A DNA stretch of 64,000 bases from Allosphingosinicella deserti. GTDB taxonomy: Bacteria; Pseudomonadota; Alphaproteobacteria; Sphingomonadales; Sphingomonadaceae. Both the position numbers and the translations under genes were made by a program. Shown one piece after another: positions 54,940 to 64,000 of the stretch. Every line of letters starts with the position of its first letter. Positions within the stretch are counted from its first letter, which is position 1. The notes below the pieces were generated by a model. The model saw only the letters and a list, made by a program, of their open reading frames with translations, did not search any database and was not told the origin of the DNA. Location of the stretch: NCBI RefSeq assembly GCF_003012735.1, contig NZ_PXYI01000009.1, positions 124,001-188,000 of the forward strand, in the 5' to 3' direction.

Positions 54940-55472
54940 GGGCAAACGTCCCGCAGGCGCGGGATCAGCCCTGCGATCGAGCAGGGCCGATAGCGGCTAT
55001 CGAGCTCCAGCGAGAGAACGAGGTCCCAGCCGTCGCGGCACGCGCCCGTGGATCCGGGCAGGCAGAAGATGAACGTGTCCTCGATCTGCCCGGCAAAGGC
55101 ACGCGATTGCAGGGTTGATACGCCAACCGTCCCGAGGCTCGCCTGATGAAAGACGATCGAGAAACCGTCCATCTCCCGTTTGAGCAGTGGCCGCACGGCC
55201 TCGGGCGTGACGTCGCGGGGCATGAAGCCGGTGCCGCCGGTGCTGAGGATGATGTCGACAGCATCGTCCGCCACCCATTCGCGCACGCAGGCGCGGATCG
55301 CCTCGACATCGTCCTTGGTGATGCGCTTCGCAGCGAGCGTGTGACCGGCCGCGGTGAGCCGATCGGCGAGCAGCCGCCCCGACGTGTCGGTTTCCTCATT
55401 CCGCGTGTCCGATACGGTCAGCACCGCGATGCGCAGCGGATGGAAATCCAGGGTCTCGTCTATTCCGGGCAT
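54936..55472 (-). CDS. moaB: Molybdopterin adenylyltransferase-type protein MoaB
   Basis: A 178-residue member of the MoaB/Mog fold: [53 protein letters not shown]. It is expected to adenylylate molybdopterin before MoeA acts, a role taken by MogA where both occur. No separate mogA is visible here. Its start lies within the last codons of moaE. Confidence 0.93.
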   Translation of the reverse strand: MPGIDETLDFHPLRIAVLTVSDTRNEETDTSGRLLADRLTAAGHTLAAKRITKDDVEAIRACVREWVADDAVDIILSTGGTGFMPRDVTPEAVRPLLKREMDGFSIVFHQASLGTVGVSTLQSRAFAGQIEDTFIFCLPGSTGACRDGWDLVLSLELDSRYRPCSIAGLIPRLRDVCP

Positions 55473-55930
55473 GCTTCGCTCCAGCGTTGGGTGTCGGCGC
55501 GGTCCTGCTCCGTCGGTTCGATCCAGGCGGCGCCGTCGATGCGGTGCTCGCGCTTCCAGAAAGCGGCCTCGGTCTTGAGGCGATCCATCATGTAGTCGGC
55601 GGCTTCGAACGCGCTCCGCCGGTGTTTCGAGGCGGCGGCAACGAAGACGATCGCCTCGCCGGCATTCACCTGCCCATAGCGATGCACGACCATCGCGCGC
55701 GTGCCGCCGAACCGCGCTTCCGAGTCGGCTGCAATGGTCGCCAACGAGGCTTCGGTCATGCCAGGATAATGATCGAGGTAAAGGCCGGTAACCGCCACAC
55801 CATCACGGCTTGCCGGGCGCGCGATGCCGACGAAACTGACCACAGCCCCTTCCCCATTCGCACCGTCGAGGAACTCGCGAAGCGCGCGGTCCGGCTCCAG
55901 CGGCCCGGGTTCGAGCCGAACTTCAGCCAC
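55460..55930 (-). CDS. moaE: Molybdopterin synthase catalytic subunit MoaE
   Basis: A 156-residue large subunit of molybdopterin synthase. GEGAVVSFVGIARPASRDG, VTGLYLDHYPGMTEASLATI, VHRYGQVNAGEAIVFVAAAS, KHRRSAFEAADYMMDRLKTE and AAFWKREH (catalytic Lys region) are all present. The GTG at 55930 overlaps the last codons of moaD, which fits the paired subunits. Confidence 0.95.
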   Translation of the reverse strand: MAEVRLEPGPLEPDRALREFLDGANGEGAVVSFVGIARPASRDGVAVTGLYLDHYPGMTEASLATIAADSEARFGGTRAMVVHRYGQVNAGEAIVFVAAASKHRRSAFEAADYMMDRLKTEAAFWKREHRIDGAAWIEPTEQDRADTQRWSEACPE

Positions 55931-56165
55931 CCGAGAGCGGCGGCACGAACGCCACCTCCTGCCCGGGACGAATGACATAGTCCTCACGCACGATCGCCTG
56001 GTCGACGCAAGCCCGTGCGGAGGCTCGGGCCAGCGGCGCGAAGGCGGGATCGCGCTCTGCGAGCAACATGCGGAGCGATGCGACCGAGCACCCCTCCGCA
56101 GGAAGGTCGGCATCGATTTCACGGCCGATCTGCTCGCCGAGACTTCCGAACAGCAGGATCCTCAA
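55923..56165 (-). CDS. moaD: Molybdopterin synthase sulfur-carrier subunit MoaD
   Basis: An 80-residue ubiquitin-like sulfur carrier. RILLFGSLGEQIGREI starts the fold, and it ends VAFVPPLSGG, with the C-terminal Gly-Gly that is thiocarboxylated. The TTG start at 56165 is chosen because GGAGAG lies four bases upstream and gives the normal length; a longer frame reaches 56195 (ATG). It is the first gene of the moa operon. Confidence 0.92.
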   Translation of the reverse strand: MRILLFGSLGEQIGREIDADLPAEGCSVASLRMLLAERDPAFAPLARASARACVDQAIVREDYVIRPGQEVAFVPPLSGG

Positions 56166-56226
56166 ACGACTCTCCAGGCACCAGTGGATCGGCATCGCGC
56201 TACCGGGTCGGGCGCGGAAAGCAAGC

Positions 56227-56604
56227 TCAGGCCGCAATCGAACTCCGTGCATCGAATGCGCGCCGCGCCTCCTCGACCTCCGGCAACGATGCGATCGTCC
56301 AGGCATACATTGCTCGGAACGGCGGTTGCAGGGTGCGGCCGAGCGGCGTGATCGAATATTCAACCGCCACCGGCGACAGCGGGATCACCCTGCGTTCGAC
56401 CAAGCCGTTCCGCTCCAGGCGTCGAAGGCATTGAGTGAGTGCCTTCTGGGTCACCCCTTCGAGCTGCCGCTTGATCGCGTTGAAACGCTGCGGCCCCCCG
56501 TCGAGCACCGTCAGCACCATCATCGACCATTTGTCGGCAATCTGATCGAACAGGATCCGGCTCGGGCAACTCGCCGCAAAACGCTGCTCTTCACATCCGA
56601 TCAT
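56227..56604 (-). CDS. HxlR-family transcriptional regulator
   Basis: A 125-residue regulator of nearly pure HxlR domain: CPSRILFDQIADKWSMMVLT, GGPQRFNAIKRQLEGVTQKA, LTQCLRRLERNGLVERRVIP and VEYSITPLGRTL. Two cysteines near the N-terminus (MIGCEEQRFAASCPS) fit redox or electrophile sensing. GAGGAT precedes the ATG at 56604. It is divergent from the old yellow enzyme gene, with a 15-base inverted repeat between them, so it probably represses that gene until an electrophile arrives. Confidence 0.92.
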   Translation of the reverse strand: MIGCEEQRFAASCPSRILFDQIADKWSMMVLTVLDGGPQRFNAIKRQLEGVTQKALTQCLRRLERNGLVERRVIPLSPVAVEYSITPLGRTLQPPFRAMYAWTIASLPEVEEARRAFDARSSIAA

Positions 56605-56655
56605 TCGGTATCCTCGAATATACCTGGTGGGCACAAGGTGCCTCATTGACGCCTG

Positions 56656-56670
56656 GTATATAGTTTATAC
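56656..56670. promoter_or_regulatory. Probable HxlR operator in the OYE promoter
   Basis: GTATA-TAGTT-TATAC is a perfect 5-5-5 inverted repeat. A TTGACG at 56646 and TATACT at 56666 lie nearby, although their spacing of 14 bases is short for a sigma-70 promoter. The position is 32 bases before the OYE start. Confidence 0.5.
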
Positions 56671-56701
56671 TTGAAACCCTCCGACAACAAGGAGCCAGTC
56701 C

Positions 56702-57823
<1,122 letters not shown>

Positions 57824-57843
57824 TGCGTAGGGCCCGGGAGCGC

Positions 57844-58818
57844 TCACGCGTCCCAGGCCTCCCCCGGACGGCCGGCAACAAACCGGGCGGGGTCGACACC
57901 CTGCCCGGCAAGTGCCGCGGCAAGGCCCTCCGCCGGCTCTTCGCGCGGCTCGTCGGTAAGCTGGAACGTGCCCCAGTGGATGCCGATCGCGCGCTTGGCC
58001 TCGAGATCGAGCAGGATCCGAACCGCTTCCTCCGGATCGCAATGCTGGGCGGCCATGAACCAGCGCGGCGCATAAGCGCCGATCGGAATCAGCGCGAGAT
58101 CGGGGGCGCCATGCCGGGCGCGCATCTCGTGGAAGATTCGTCCAGTCCCGTAGCCGGTATCCCCGGCGAAGTAGACGAGCTTCTCCGGGGTGCGGAGCAT
58201 GAAGCCGCCCCACAACGCCATTCTTCGATCGCGAATGCCGCGTGACGACCAGTGGTTTGCACGGACGATGGTCGCTTCGATCCCGTCCCGCAACGCGAAG
58301 CGGTCGCCCCAATCGCCGGCCTGGATCCAGGCCGCCGGGATGTGACGCCTGATGATCGTGTCATTGCCGAGCGGAGTCACGATCAGAGGGGCGTCGCGCC
58401 GCTGCAGCCGCTTCAAGGTTGCGACGTCGAGATGATCATAATGGTTGTGCGACAGCAGGATCACGTCGATCTGCGGCAGATCGTCGAACCGGATGCCGGG
58501 CGCGGTGACACGTTTCGGCCCGGCAAAGCTCACCGGGCTGACGCGCTCCGACCAGACGGGGTCGGTGAGGATGTTGAGCCCCGCCGTCTGGATCAGCAAG
58601 GTCGCGTGGCCGACCATCGTCACGCGCAACCCGCCGACCCGCTGCGCGGGAACCGCCTGCTCGATCGGAACATGGCTCGGCCAGCGGCTGGTCTCGCCGG
58701 CCGTCTTCCACCGCCAGCCGTCCCGCAAGGTCCGGTCGGTCGCCGGCTCACCAGGATTGAAGAAACGCTCGCCGTCGAAATGATCGCTCGGCGGCGCCAG
58801 CACATAGGGACTGGGCAA
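57844..58818 (-). CDS. MBL-fold metallohydrolase (NAPE-PLD/RomA-like)
   Basis: A 324-residue metallo-beta-lactamase fold protein. The zinc motif is LLSHNHYDHLDVATL, with RVTMVGHATLLIQTAGLNIL near the N-terminus and TDPVWSERVSPVSFAGPKR next. Later metal ligands are FAGDTGYGTGRIF and GIHWGTFQLTDE. Relatives include NAPE-phospholipase D and RomA. The reaction is hydrolysis of a phosphodiester or other ester. It starts 14 bases after the SDR gene stop on the same strand. Confidence 0.9.
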   Translation of the reverse strand: MPSPYVLAPPSDHFDGERFFNPGEPATDRTLRDGWRWKTAGETSRWPSHVPIEQAVPAQRVGGLRVTMVGHATLLIQTAGLNILTDPVWSERVSPVSFAGPKRVTAPGIRFDDLPQIDVILLSHNHYDHLDVATLKRLQRRDAPLIVTPLGNDTIIRRHIPAAWIQAGDWGDRFALRDGIEATIVRANHWSSRGIRDRRMALWGGFMLRTPEKLVYFAGDTGYGTGRIFHEMRARHGAPDLALIPIGAYAPRWFMAAQHCDPEEAVRILLDLEAKRAIGIHWGTFQLTDEPREEPAEGLAAALAGQGVDPARFVAGRPGEAWDA

Positions 58819-58832
58819 GGGACCTCGTCTGC

Positions 58833-59894
58833 TCAGGGGATCAGGCGATCGGCTCTAAGCCGCGCGAAGAGATCGTAGAAGGCATCATCCGTCGCCCGGT
58901 ATCCGGTGAAGCCAAGCCGGCGGCTCTTCGACATATCGGTCACCACCTCGATCGGGCGGCCGAGATCCGCATCGGTGTGCCACGCCGAGACAAGGCGACC
59001 AAGATCCGGCTCTACCAGGCCCTCCCGCTCGGCGATGCGCCGCCAGATCGGCGCGTCGTCGGCCATCTGCTGCTCGAGCGGAACGACGGTCCCGTCGAAC
59101 GAAGCGGGTTCGACACCGAACCAGTCCGCGATGCGGCTCCACATCCAGCTCCACCGGAAGACGTCACCGTTGACGACATTGAACGCCTCGTTGCGCGCGG
59201 CCGGCGTCGTTGCCGCCCAGAGCAGATGCTCTGCGAGCTGCCCCGCGTCGGTCATGTCGGTCAGGCCCTCCCATTGCGCCTGGGAGCCCGGGAAGCGGAA
59301 CGGACGCCCGGCTTCGCGGCAGATCGTGGCGTAGACGGCCACGGTGGTGCCCATATTCATCGCGTTGCCGACCGCCTTTCCGATCACGGTATGCGGGCGG
59401 TGGACGCTCCACGAAAAACCATCGCGCTCGGCGGCGGCGAAGACCTCGTCTTCCTGGGCGTAATAGAAATTCTCGATCTCGAGCCGCCCCTGCTCTTCCC
59501 GGAAAGGCGTCTGCGGGAGCGCGCCTTTGCCATAGGCTTCGAACGGCCCGAGATAATGTTTGAGCCCGGTCACCAGAGCGACGTGCCTCGTGCCGCCGCC
59601 CGGGCGCAGCCCGTCCAGCAGATTGCGGACCATGGCCGAATTGACCCGGATATTTTCCGCCTCGCTGTCCTGGCGCAGCCAGGTGGTGATGAACACCGCC
59701 TCCGGCGTGATACCGCGGAGGGCCGCCTCGGTAGCGGCGGCGTCCTGCAGATCGGCGGCGACCGGACGCACGCCCGGCTGGGCGACGGCGCGGCGCGCAA
59801 GGCCATGGACGGTCCAGCCCTCCTTCACCAGAAGCTCCGCCGTCGCGCTGCCGACGATCCCGCTCGCGCCCACCACCAATGCCGTTCCAGCCAT
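58833..59894 (-). CDS. Extended SDR reductase (PRISE-like)
   Basis: A 353-residue NAD(P)-dependent reductase. The Rossmann motif ALVVGASGIVGSATAELL opens the protein. VALVTGLKHYLGPFEAYGKG, EIENFYYAQEDEVFAAA and WSVHRPHTVIGKAVGNAMNM fit the progesterone-5-beta-reductase/iridoid-synthase (PRISE) group, where Tyr and Lys of the usual SDR triad are rearranged. It should reduce an enone or related C=C. The gene is divergent from an HxlR regulator, so it is likely an inducible defence against electrophiles. Confidence 0.9.
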   Translation of the reverse strand: MAGTALVVGASGIVGSATAELLVKEGWTVHGLARRAVAQPGVRPVAADLQDAAATEAALRGITPEAVFITTWLRQDSEAENIRVNSAMVRNLLDGLRPGGGTRHVALVTGLKHYLGPFEAYGKGALPQTPFREEQGRLEIENFYYAQEDEVFAAAERDGFSWSVHRPHTVIGKAVGNAMNMGTTVAVYATICREAGRPFRFPGSQAQWEGLTDMTDAGQLAEHLLWAATTPAARNEAFNVVNGDVFRWSWMWSRIADWFGVEPASFDGTVVPLEQQMADDAPIWRRIAEREGLVEPDLGRLVSAWHTDADLGRPIEVVTDMSKSRRLGFTGYRATDDAFYDLFARLRADRLIP

Positions 59895-59961
59895 GATCGA
59901 AATCCTTTGTTTTCGGTGTCACGCACCAGCTAGGCAGCCGGTGCACGGTCTTCTAGACGGC

Positions 59962-59990
59962 ACCCTTTGGAGACATAGGCACCAAGGGGT
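59962..59990. promoter_or_regulatory. Probable HxlR operator between the SDR gene and its regulator
   Basis: ACCCTTTGG (59962-59970) and CCAAGGGGT (59982-59990) are near-perfect inverted halves, with one mismatch, around an 11-base spacer. The element lies between the divergent start codons at 59894 and 59999. Confidence 0.5.
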
Positions 59991-59998
59991 AACCAGTC

Positions 59999-60379
59999 TT
60001 GCAGGCCGGCAGCGACGACGAATGGCGGGAAGATTGCGCACCACGACGCGTGCTCGATCTGTTCGCGACCAAATGGACGAGCATGGTCCTCCACACCCTC
60101 CATGCGCGTCACGATGGCATCGCCCGCACCGGCGTGCTTCAACGCAGCCTGCCGGGCATTTCCAAGAAGATGCTGACCCAGACCTTGCGTGTGATGGAAG
60201 GAAGCGGGCTGCTCACCCGGCACGTCCAGGGAAGCGTCCCGCCTGCGGTCGAGTATAGGCTGACGCCGCTCGGCCGACGATTCGTCGAGCCGGTCGAACT
60301 GCTTTATGCGTGGGGCCGCGACAACGAGGATGCCCTGGATGCGCTGGGCGCCCGACCGACCTCGCGTCGGCGCCCCTGA
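59999..60379 (+). CDS. HxlR-family transcriptional regulator
   Basis: A 126-residue HxlR regulator: CAPRRVLDLFATKWTSMVLH, RTGVLQRSLPGISKKMLTQT, LRVMEGSGLLTRHVQGSVPP and VEYRLTPLGRRFVEPV. Cys13 stands before the first helix, as in the redox-responsive members. The TTG start at 59999 has AAGGGG nine bases upstream. It is divergent from the SDR gene and tail-to-tail with the RNB gene, 11 bases apart. Confidence 0.92.
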   Translation: MQAGSDDEWREDCAPRRVLDLFATKWTSMVLHTLHARHDGIARTGVLQRSLPGISKKMLTQTLRVMEGSGLLTRHVQGSVPPAVEYRLTPLGRRFVEPVELLYAWGRDNEDALDALGARPTSRRRP

Positions 60380-60390
60380 TCCTCTGCGTG

Positions 60391-61773
60391 TCAGCCGTTG
60401 CGATCGAAGCGGATCGTGCGACGTTCAGGATCCGCCTCCGTCAAGGTGACGTCGAGCGTGTCTCCGGGCGCCAAGTCGTCGCCGGCGATCCGCGCGACCA
60501 CCGGAAAGTCGCACAGCTGGATCCGCGCGCCGCGTTCGTCGGCATCCGTGACGACGGCTGAAAAACTCCGGCCCGCCTTGCCGTCCAGCATCACCGCTTC
60601 GGCAAGGTCGATCACTGCGCGGTCGATCTGTGCCGCGAGCGCATCCGCGCGCGCCATGACCGGCGGCAGGGTCTCGAACGCAGCGGTGTCGGCGTCGGCC
60701 ACTGGCCGGCCGTTGGCGACGGCAAGGGTGGCGCGGACCACATAGCGGTCGGCAAGCCGTCGCAGCGGCGCGGTTGCATGGGCGTACCGGGCCGCCATGG
60801 CCGAATGCCATGGGACAATCCCCGGCGTCAACGGAGCATAAGCGGCGCCGCCGCCGGCGCGGCGGATCGCCAGCATCAGTGCGGCGTGTTTCGGATCGGC
60901 GGAATTGAGCCCCTGCTCGAAGATGTCGAGCGGCATGGTCTCCGGCCAGACCACCGCGAAGGCCCTCGCGGTGAAGCGCAGTCGCCGGACGGCCCGCTCG
61001 TCGGGTTCCGGCATGACCCGATAAAGCCCGGTCTGGTGAGCGAACAGGGTATCGGCGACGGCGAGGTTCGCGGCCAGCGACAAAGCGGCGTTGCGGATCT
61101 CCGAGTCGAGCCGCGGCCTGAAAACGAGAGCGAAACCGTCACCGCGGCGGGCGACTTCCTGTTCCGGCGGATCGATGCGGGAGGCACCACGCTTCTGCTC
61201 GGCGATCGCGATCCGTGCCGCGAGCTCGACGAAGCCGTGCGGCAGGTCCTCGTTTCTGACATTGTCGTAAGCGAGCTTGGCGCGGCTGCGGATGATCGCC
61301 CGTTCCGCGCCGTCAAGTCGCACATCTCCGTCAGGATCGACCCGCACGGTGAAAATGACGGCGGGGCGCGGTCCGGCGGGGAGCAGGCTGGCGACATTCT
61401 CGCTCAGAATCGGCGGGTATAGTCCCGCCTTTCCGTCGGGCAGATACAAAGTTTCGCCCCGCCGCCAGGCTTCGGCGTCGATCGGTCCGCCATCGTCGAC
61501 GAACCAGGCGACATCGGCGATTGCGTAGTGAAGCAGGAGGTCGGCACCGCTGCGATCGATGGCGAAGGCCTGATCGAGATCGGTGGAGGAGGCCGGATCG
61601 AGCGTCACGAACGGCCGATCCGTACGATCGACATGTTCGGTAAGCGGTTTCGTGGCCGCACGCTCGGCCGCGTTAAGAACCTCCGGCGGAAAGCTGGCGG
61701 GAACCTGGAATTCGCGCCGGATCGCCGCAAGGCCGTTCGCCAAGGCACGTGCGGGATCGGAAAGCGACTTCAT
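60391..61773 (-). CDS. RNB-domain exoribonuclease (RNase II family)
   Basis: A 460-residue protein with the RNB catalytic domain. Visible pieces are RPFVTLDPASSTDLDQAFAI (the four acidic residues for Mg2+), YLPDGKAGLYPPILSENVAS, and RYAHATAPLRRLADRYVVRA (the RYxHxTxPLRRxxD signature). A short C-terminal S1-like part ends the chain. It lacks the N-terminal cold-shock domains of full RNase II/R, and it is shorter. It should degrade RNA 3' to 5'. Confidence 0.92.
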   Translation of the reverse strand: MKSLSDPARALANGLAAIRREFQVPASFPPEVLNAAERAATKPLTEHVDRTDRPFVTLDPASSTDLDQAFAIDRSGADLLLHYAIADVAWFVDDGGPIDAEAWRRGETLYLPDGKAGLYPPILSENVASLLPAGPRPAVIFTVRVDPDGDVRLDGAERAIIRSRAKLAYDNVRNEDLPHGFVELAARIAIAEQKRGASRIDPPEQEVARRGDGFALVFRPRLDSEIRNAALSLAANLAVADTLFAHQTGLYRVMPEPDERAVRRLRFTARAFAVVWPETMPLDIFEQGLNSADPKHAALMLAIRRAGGGAAYAPLTPGIVPWHSAMAARYAHATAPLRRLADRYVVRATLAVANGRPVADADTAAFETLPPVMARADALAAQIDRAVIDLAEAVMLDGKAGRSFSAVVTDADERGARIQLCDFPVVARIAGDDLAPGDTLDVTLTEADPERRTIRFDRNG

Positions 61774-61836
61774 CTTCTCTCCCGAAAAACGATGTCGGAC
61801 CGCTTGCCGACCTTCGAAACCATTAAGCCCCGCATG

Positions 61837-63090
61837 CTAATGCCAGTCGGCGTCCGGACTCGGATTCATCTCGTCGGCGGCGCGGCGGATGTCGGCGAGA
61901 TCGACGGCAGCATCGAACGGATCGTTGTCCAGGCTCGTCACACGGTTGAGCTTGCGCTGCCAGCGGTGCAGGCATTCGACATAAGGAAGGTAGGGCACGC
62001 GCATCAACGTTCCGTCAGGCAAGGGCCGGACATCGGCAATGCCGTTGTTGAGCCACTGGCCATTATGCCAGTCCGGCATGTCGATCGCCGGGAACAGGCA
62101 AAGTCCATGGAGATCGACACCGCGGCGAATGGCTGCCAGACCTTCGACGACGATATCGTTCAGCCAGTCGGGCCGGCCGCCTTTGAGGCCGGAGGTCTCG
62201 GCAACGATGCAGGGCCGCCGATATTTGCGCCACGCCTCCTCAATCAAATCGCACAGGGGACGGATGCGGTCGTCGCCGGGCTCGAGCGCCGCATGCGGCC
62301 CCTGCTCACGATATTCCATTTGGCCGAAGCTGTAATTATTAAGCCCGATGATATCGAGGATCTCGGGCGATCCGCCGAGTTCAGGACATCTGAGGCCGGA
62401 GATCACATCCCAGGCGAGATAGGCATCGTCATAGCTTTCCCGGTGCGCCGCCTCGGCGAGGTCGGGGCGATTGCGCGGCGGCACCACCCAGATCAGCGGA
62501 TCGATATGGACCATGCGGGCGTCCGGAAAGTCGGCGCGGATCGTCTTCACCGCAGCAATGTCGGCCCGCGCCAGCGCCGTGGTGAACCGACGGCGATAGT
62601 CGGCGCTGGTGCCGAACGGCGCCGACCAAGCCCACTCCCCGCCCATATAGCCCCAGAAGGTCGGCTCGTTCATCGGCGTGAAAAATAACGGGCCGTGATG
62701 CGCCCGCTCGGCAACATAGCGTGCTGCAGCCCTTGCGAAGGCGGCGAACCGCTCGACGAAGGCATCGCTCAGGGGGTCGAGCCCGGCCGGATAGCCGTAA
62801 TGGCACAAATCCCAGATCGGCAGGATCGCATGTCGCCGCTGCGCCGCCAGAAAGGTGTCGATGCACGAGAAATCATAGTCGCCGCCGCCGCGATCGATCA
62901 GGGGCCACGGAATGCCTTCCCGCGCCACGGCAATACCGAGCGACCTGAGGAACGCGTAGTCCTCGTCGGCGTGACCATTATGCTGGATCTCGGCGGTGAG
63001 ATCACGGCGCCCGACATCCTTCCAGTCGAACGTGGAGCATTCGAAGCCCGAGAGGAAGAAGGTCGGGAAGAGGCCATCCGTTGTCGGCAT
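61837..63090 (-). CDS. Clan-A glycoside hydrolase (GH1-like)
   Basis: A 417-residue protein with a TIM barrel. AREGIPWPLIDRGGGDYDF, PIWDLCHYGYPAGLDPLSD, FFTPMNEPTFWGYMGGEWAW (the N-E-P acid/base site) and CIVAETSGLKGGRPDW (a likely nucleophile Glu) fit clan GH-A. It has no signal peptide, so it acts in the cytoplasm. It resembles family 1-like glycosidases found beside sugar-nucleotide or glycoconjugate genes. The exact substrate is unknown. It is divergent from the ATP-grasp gene. Confidence 0.8.
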   Translation of the reverse strand: MPTTDGLFPTFFLSGFECSTFDWKDVGRRDLTAEIQHNGHADEDYAFLRSLGIAVAREGIPWPLIDRGGGDYDFSCIDTFLAAQRRHAILPIWDLCHYGYPAGLDPLSDAFVERFAAFARAAARYVAERAHHGPLFFTPMNEPTFWGYMGGEWAWSAPFGTSADYRRRFTTALARADIAAVKTIRADFPDARMVHIDPLIWVVPPRNRPDLAEAAHRESYDDAYLAWDVISGLRCPELGGSPEILDIIGLNNYSFGQMEYREQGPHAALEPGDDRIRPLCDLIEEAWRKYRRPCIVAETSGLKGGRPDWLNDIVVEGLAAIRRGVDLHGLCLFPAIDMPDWHNGQWLNNGIADVRPLPDGTLMRVPYLPYVECLHRWQRKLNRVTSLDNDPFDAAVDLADIRRAADEMNPSPDADWH

Positions 63091-63315
63091 GGAACGACTA
63101 CGCGTGAGCGGCCGCGGAGTTCAAGCGCGTCAACACTTCCCAGCGCCATGCCTTTAGGACGGACGAACTGGGCACGTCATGGGAATGACCGCATATCGAC
63201 ACACGCATGTCACCCCGATCGGCGAAAAGGCGACCTGCCTGAAGGAGGGCAGCATGAACCTTCGCCAATTGCCGTTGCGCCACCCGATCACGAGCCGCTG
63301 CCATGGGTATGAGGC

Positions 63316-64000
63316 ATGACGCGCCTCCCGCTGCTTCGCATCGCCGACGAGGACAAGATCAGGCTCCGCATCCTGTTCCTTGCCAAGCACGCACTGTCCG
63401 GCGGTCGCGCCGATACCCAGGACGGCACGCATGCGCTCTATCATCACGAGATGCTGGAAACCTTGCGGGCGATCGGGCTCGACGTCGTCCCGGCGACGTG
63501 CTTCGAAGCGCTGCACGAGCGGCCAAACCAAGATTTCGCCATCCCGCTGCTCAACCGCGGCGGCTTTCAAAACAGCGAGATGCTCGCACCTTTGCTGCTC
63601 ACCCGGCACGATGTTCCGTTTCTCGGGGCTGCGCCGATCCTGCGCGGCTTGTCTGACGACAAGCATTTGATGAAGGTCGTTGCGAGCCGGCTCGGCGTTC
63701 CCGTCACACCCTGGCAGACGGTGCGCGGGCGCCGTCCGCACGTCTCCGAACCCGATTTCGCCTGGGACAGGCTGGTGGTCAAGCCCAATGCGAGTTCCGC
63801 ATCGTGGGGCGTCGGCATCTTCGACCAGTGGGCCGATGCGAAATCGCACGCCGAAGCGCTCGTCGCGCAGGGTCATGACGTCATTTTCGAGCCTTATGCA
63901 CCGCTGATCGACATTGCCGTCCCCGTCGTCGGCGGTTCGGAGCCCTGGCTGCTTCCTGCCACCGGTTATTTCCCGAACGATCCGGCAAAGCTTCGCTCCT
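63316..64000 (+). CDS. ATP-grasp ligase, D-Ala-D-Ala ligase-like (cut by window edge)
   Basis: The 228 visible codons form the N-terminal and central part of an ATP-grasp enzyme. RIADEDKIRLRILFLAKHAL and HEMLETLRAIGLDVVPATCF lead to HDVPFLGAAPILRGLSDDKH. The ATP-binding stretch VVASRLGVPVTPWQTV then WDRLVVKPNASSASWGVGIF and DVIFEPYAPLIDIAVPVVGG follows. This is the layout of D-Ala-D-Ala ligases, but the sequence is diverged and far from any division or cell-wall cluster, so the amino acids it joins are unknown. The ATG at 63316 has a GGG site eight bases upstream. The frame is open to the window end. Confidence 0.8.
   Translation, partial: MTRLPLLRIADEDKIRLRILFLAKHALSGGRADTQDGTHALYHHEMLETLRAIGLDVVPATCFEALHERPNQDFAIPLLNRGGFQNSEMLAPLLLTRHDVPFLGAAPILRGLSDDKHLMKVVASRLGVPVTPWQTVRGRRPHVSEPDFAWDRLVVKPNASSASWGVGIFDQWADAKSHAEALVAQGHDVIFEPYAPLIDIAVPVVGGSEPWLLPATGYFPNDPAKLRS

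Noticed and set aside
55905-55922. TTCGAGCC-like stretch resembling a tRNA T-arm
   Set aside because: It lies inside moaE and no cloverleaf can be formed around it.

Overview
The window is high-GC DNA with tightly packed, often overlapping genes and frequent GTG or TTG starts. It looks like the chromosome of an alphaproteobacterium of the Sphingomonadaceae type. The reasons are the lptD-surA-pdxA-rsmA run, an alphaproteobacterial CsgH-type curli chaperone, DUF6880, DUF6429 and DUF6894 proteins, a TonB-dependent receptor of the sphingomonad kind, several HxlR regulators and one REP-like repeat typical of the group. I saw no rRNA, tRNA, CRISPR array, insertion sequence or prophage.

Layout, left part. 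1-4.3 kb: a LysR regulator cut by the edge, divergent from a three-gene overlapping operon (duplicated-domain exported protein, PD40 beta-propeller, DUF1772 membrane protein), then small genes and an HxlR regulator. 4.4-6.9 kb: a large secreted serralysin-type metalloprotease with two PPC domains and RTX repeats. 7.4-14.1 kb: a minus-strand functional-amyloid (curli) locus. In transcription order it holds csgF, csgG, two long curlin-repeat proteins, a short CsgB-like curlin, an unknown exported protein with a curlin-like motif, and csgH. No csgE is visible. 14.4-16.5 kb: a DUF6880 protein and the wreck of a DUF6429 gene with two in-frame stops.

Middle part. 16.5-24.2 kb: holC and pepA, divergent from the outer-membrane biogenesis operon lptD-surA-pdxA-rsmA. 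24.2-36.4 kb: alaS, an EF-G-like GTPase, a DAACS symporter with a LysE exporter, a DUF2306 protein, a tandem pair of small cysteine-bearing secreted paralogues, and a ureohydrolase-GST-M24 peptidase operon. 36.7-45.1 kb: a TonB-dependent receptor, a glutaredoxin, PRC-barrel and DUF2243 membrane proteins, and two Crp/Fnr regulators around a GH16 glycosidase and small proteins.

Right part. 45.4-56.2 kb is a molybdenum island. A periplasmic PaoABC-type molybdo-flavo aldehyde oxidoreductase is followed by a MocA-like cytidylyltransferase, an XdhC-type maturation factor, a ModE-like regulator, moaA, a TauE/SafE permease, moeA, moaC, moaB, moaE and moaD. Together these supply, modify and insert the cofactor for the oxidoreductase. 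56.2-61.8 kb: two HxlR-controlled redox units (an old yellow enzyme; an SDR reductase with an MBL-fold hydrolase) and an RNase II-family exonuclease. 61.8-64 kb: a clan-A glycoside hydrolase divergent from an ATP-grasp ligase cut by the right edge.

The most interesting parts are the curli locus (its unknown exported protein and the stem-loops between the subunit genes) and the cofactor island with its TauE/SafE permease. The gene decay at 16.3 kb and 39.7 kb and the duplicated small secreted proteins at 32.5-33.1 kb are smaller points of interest.
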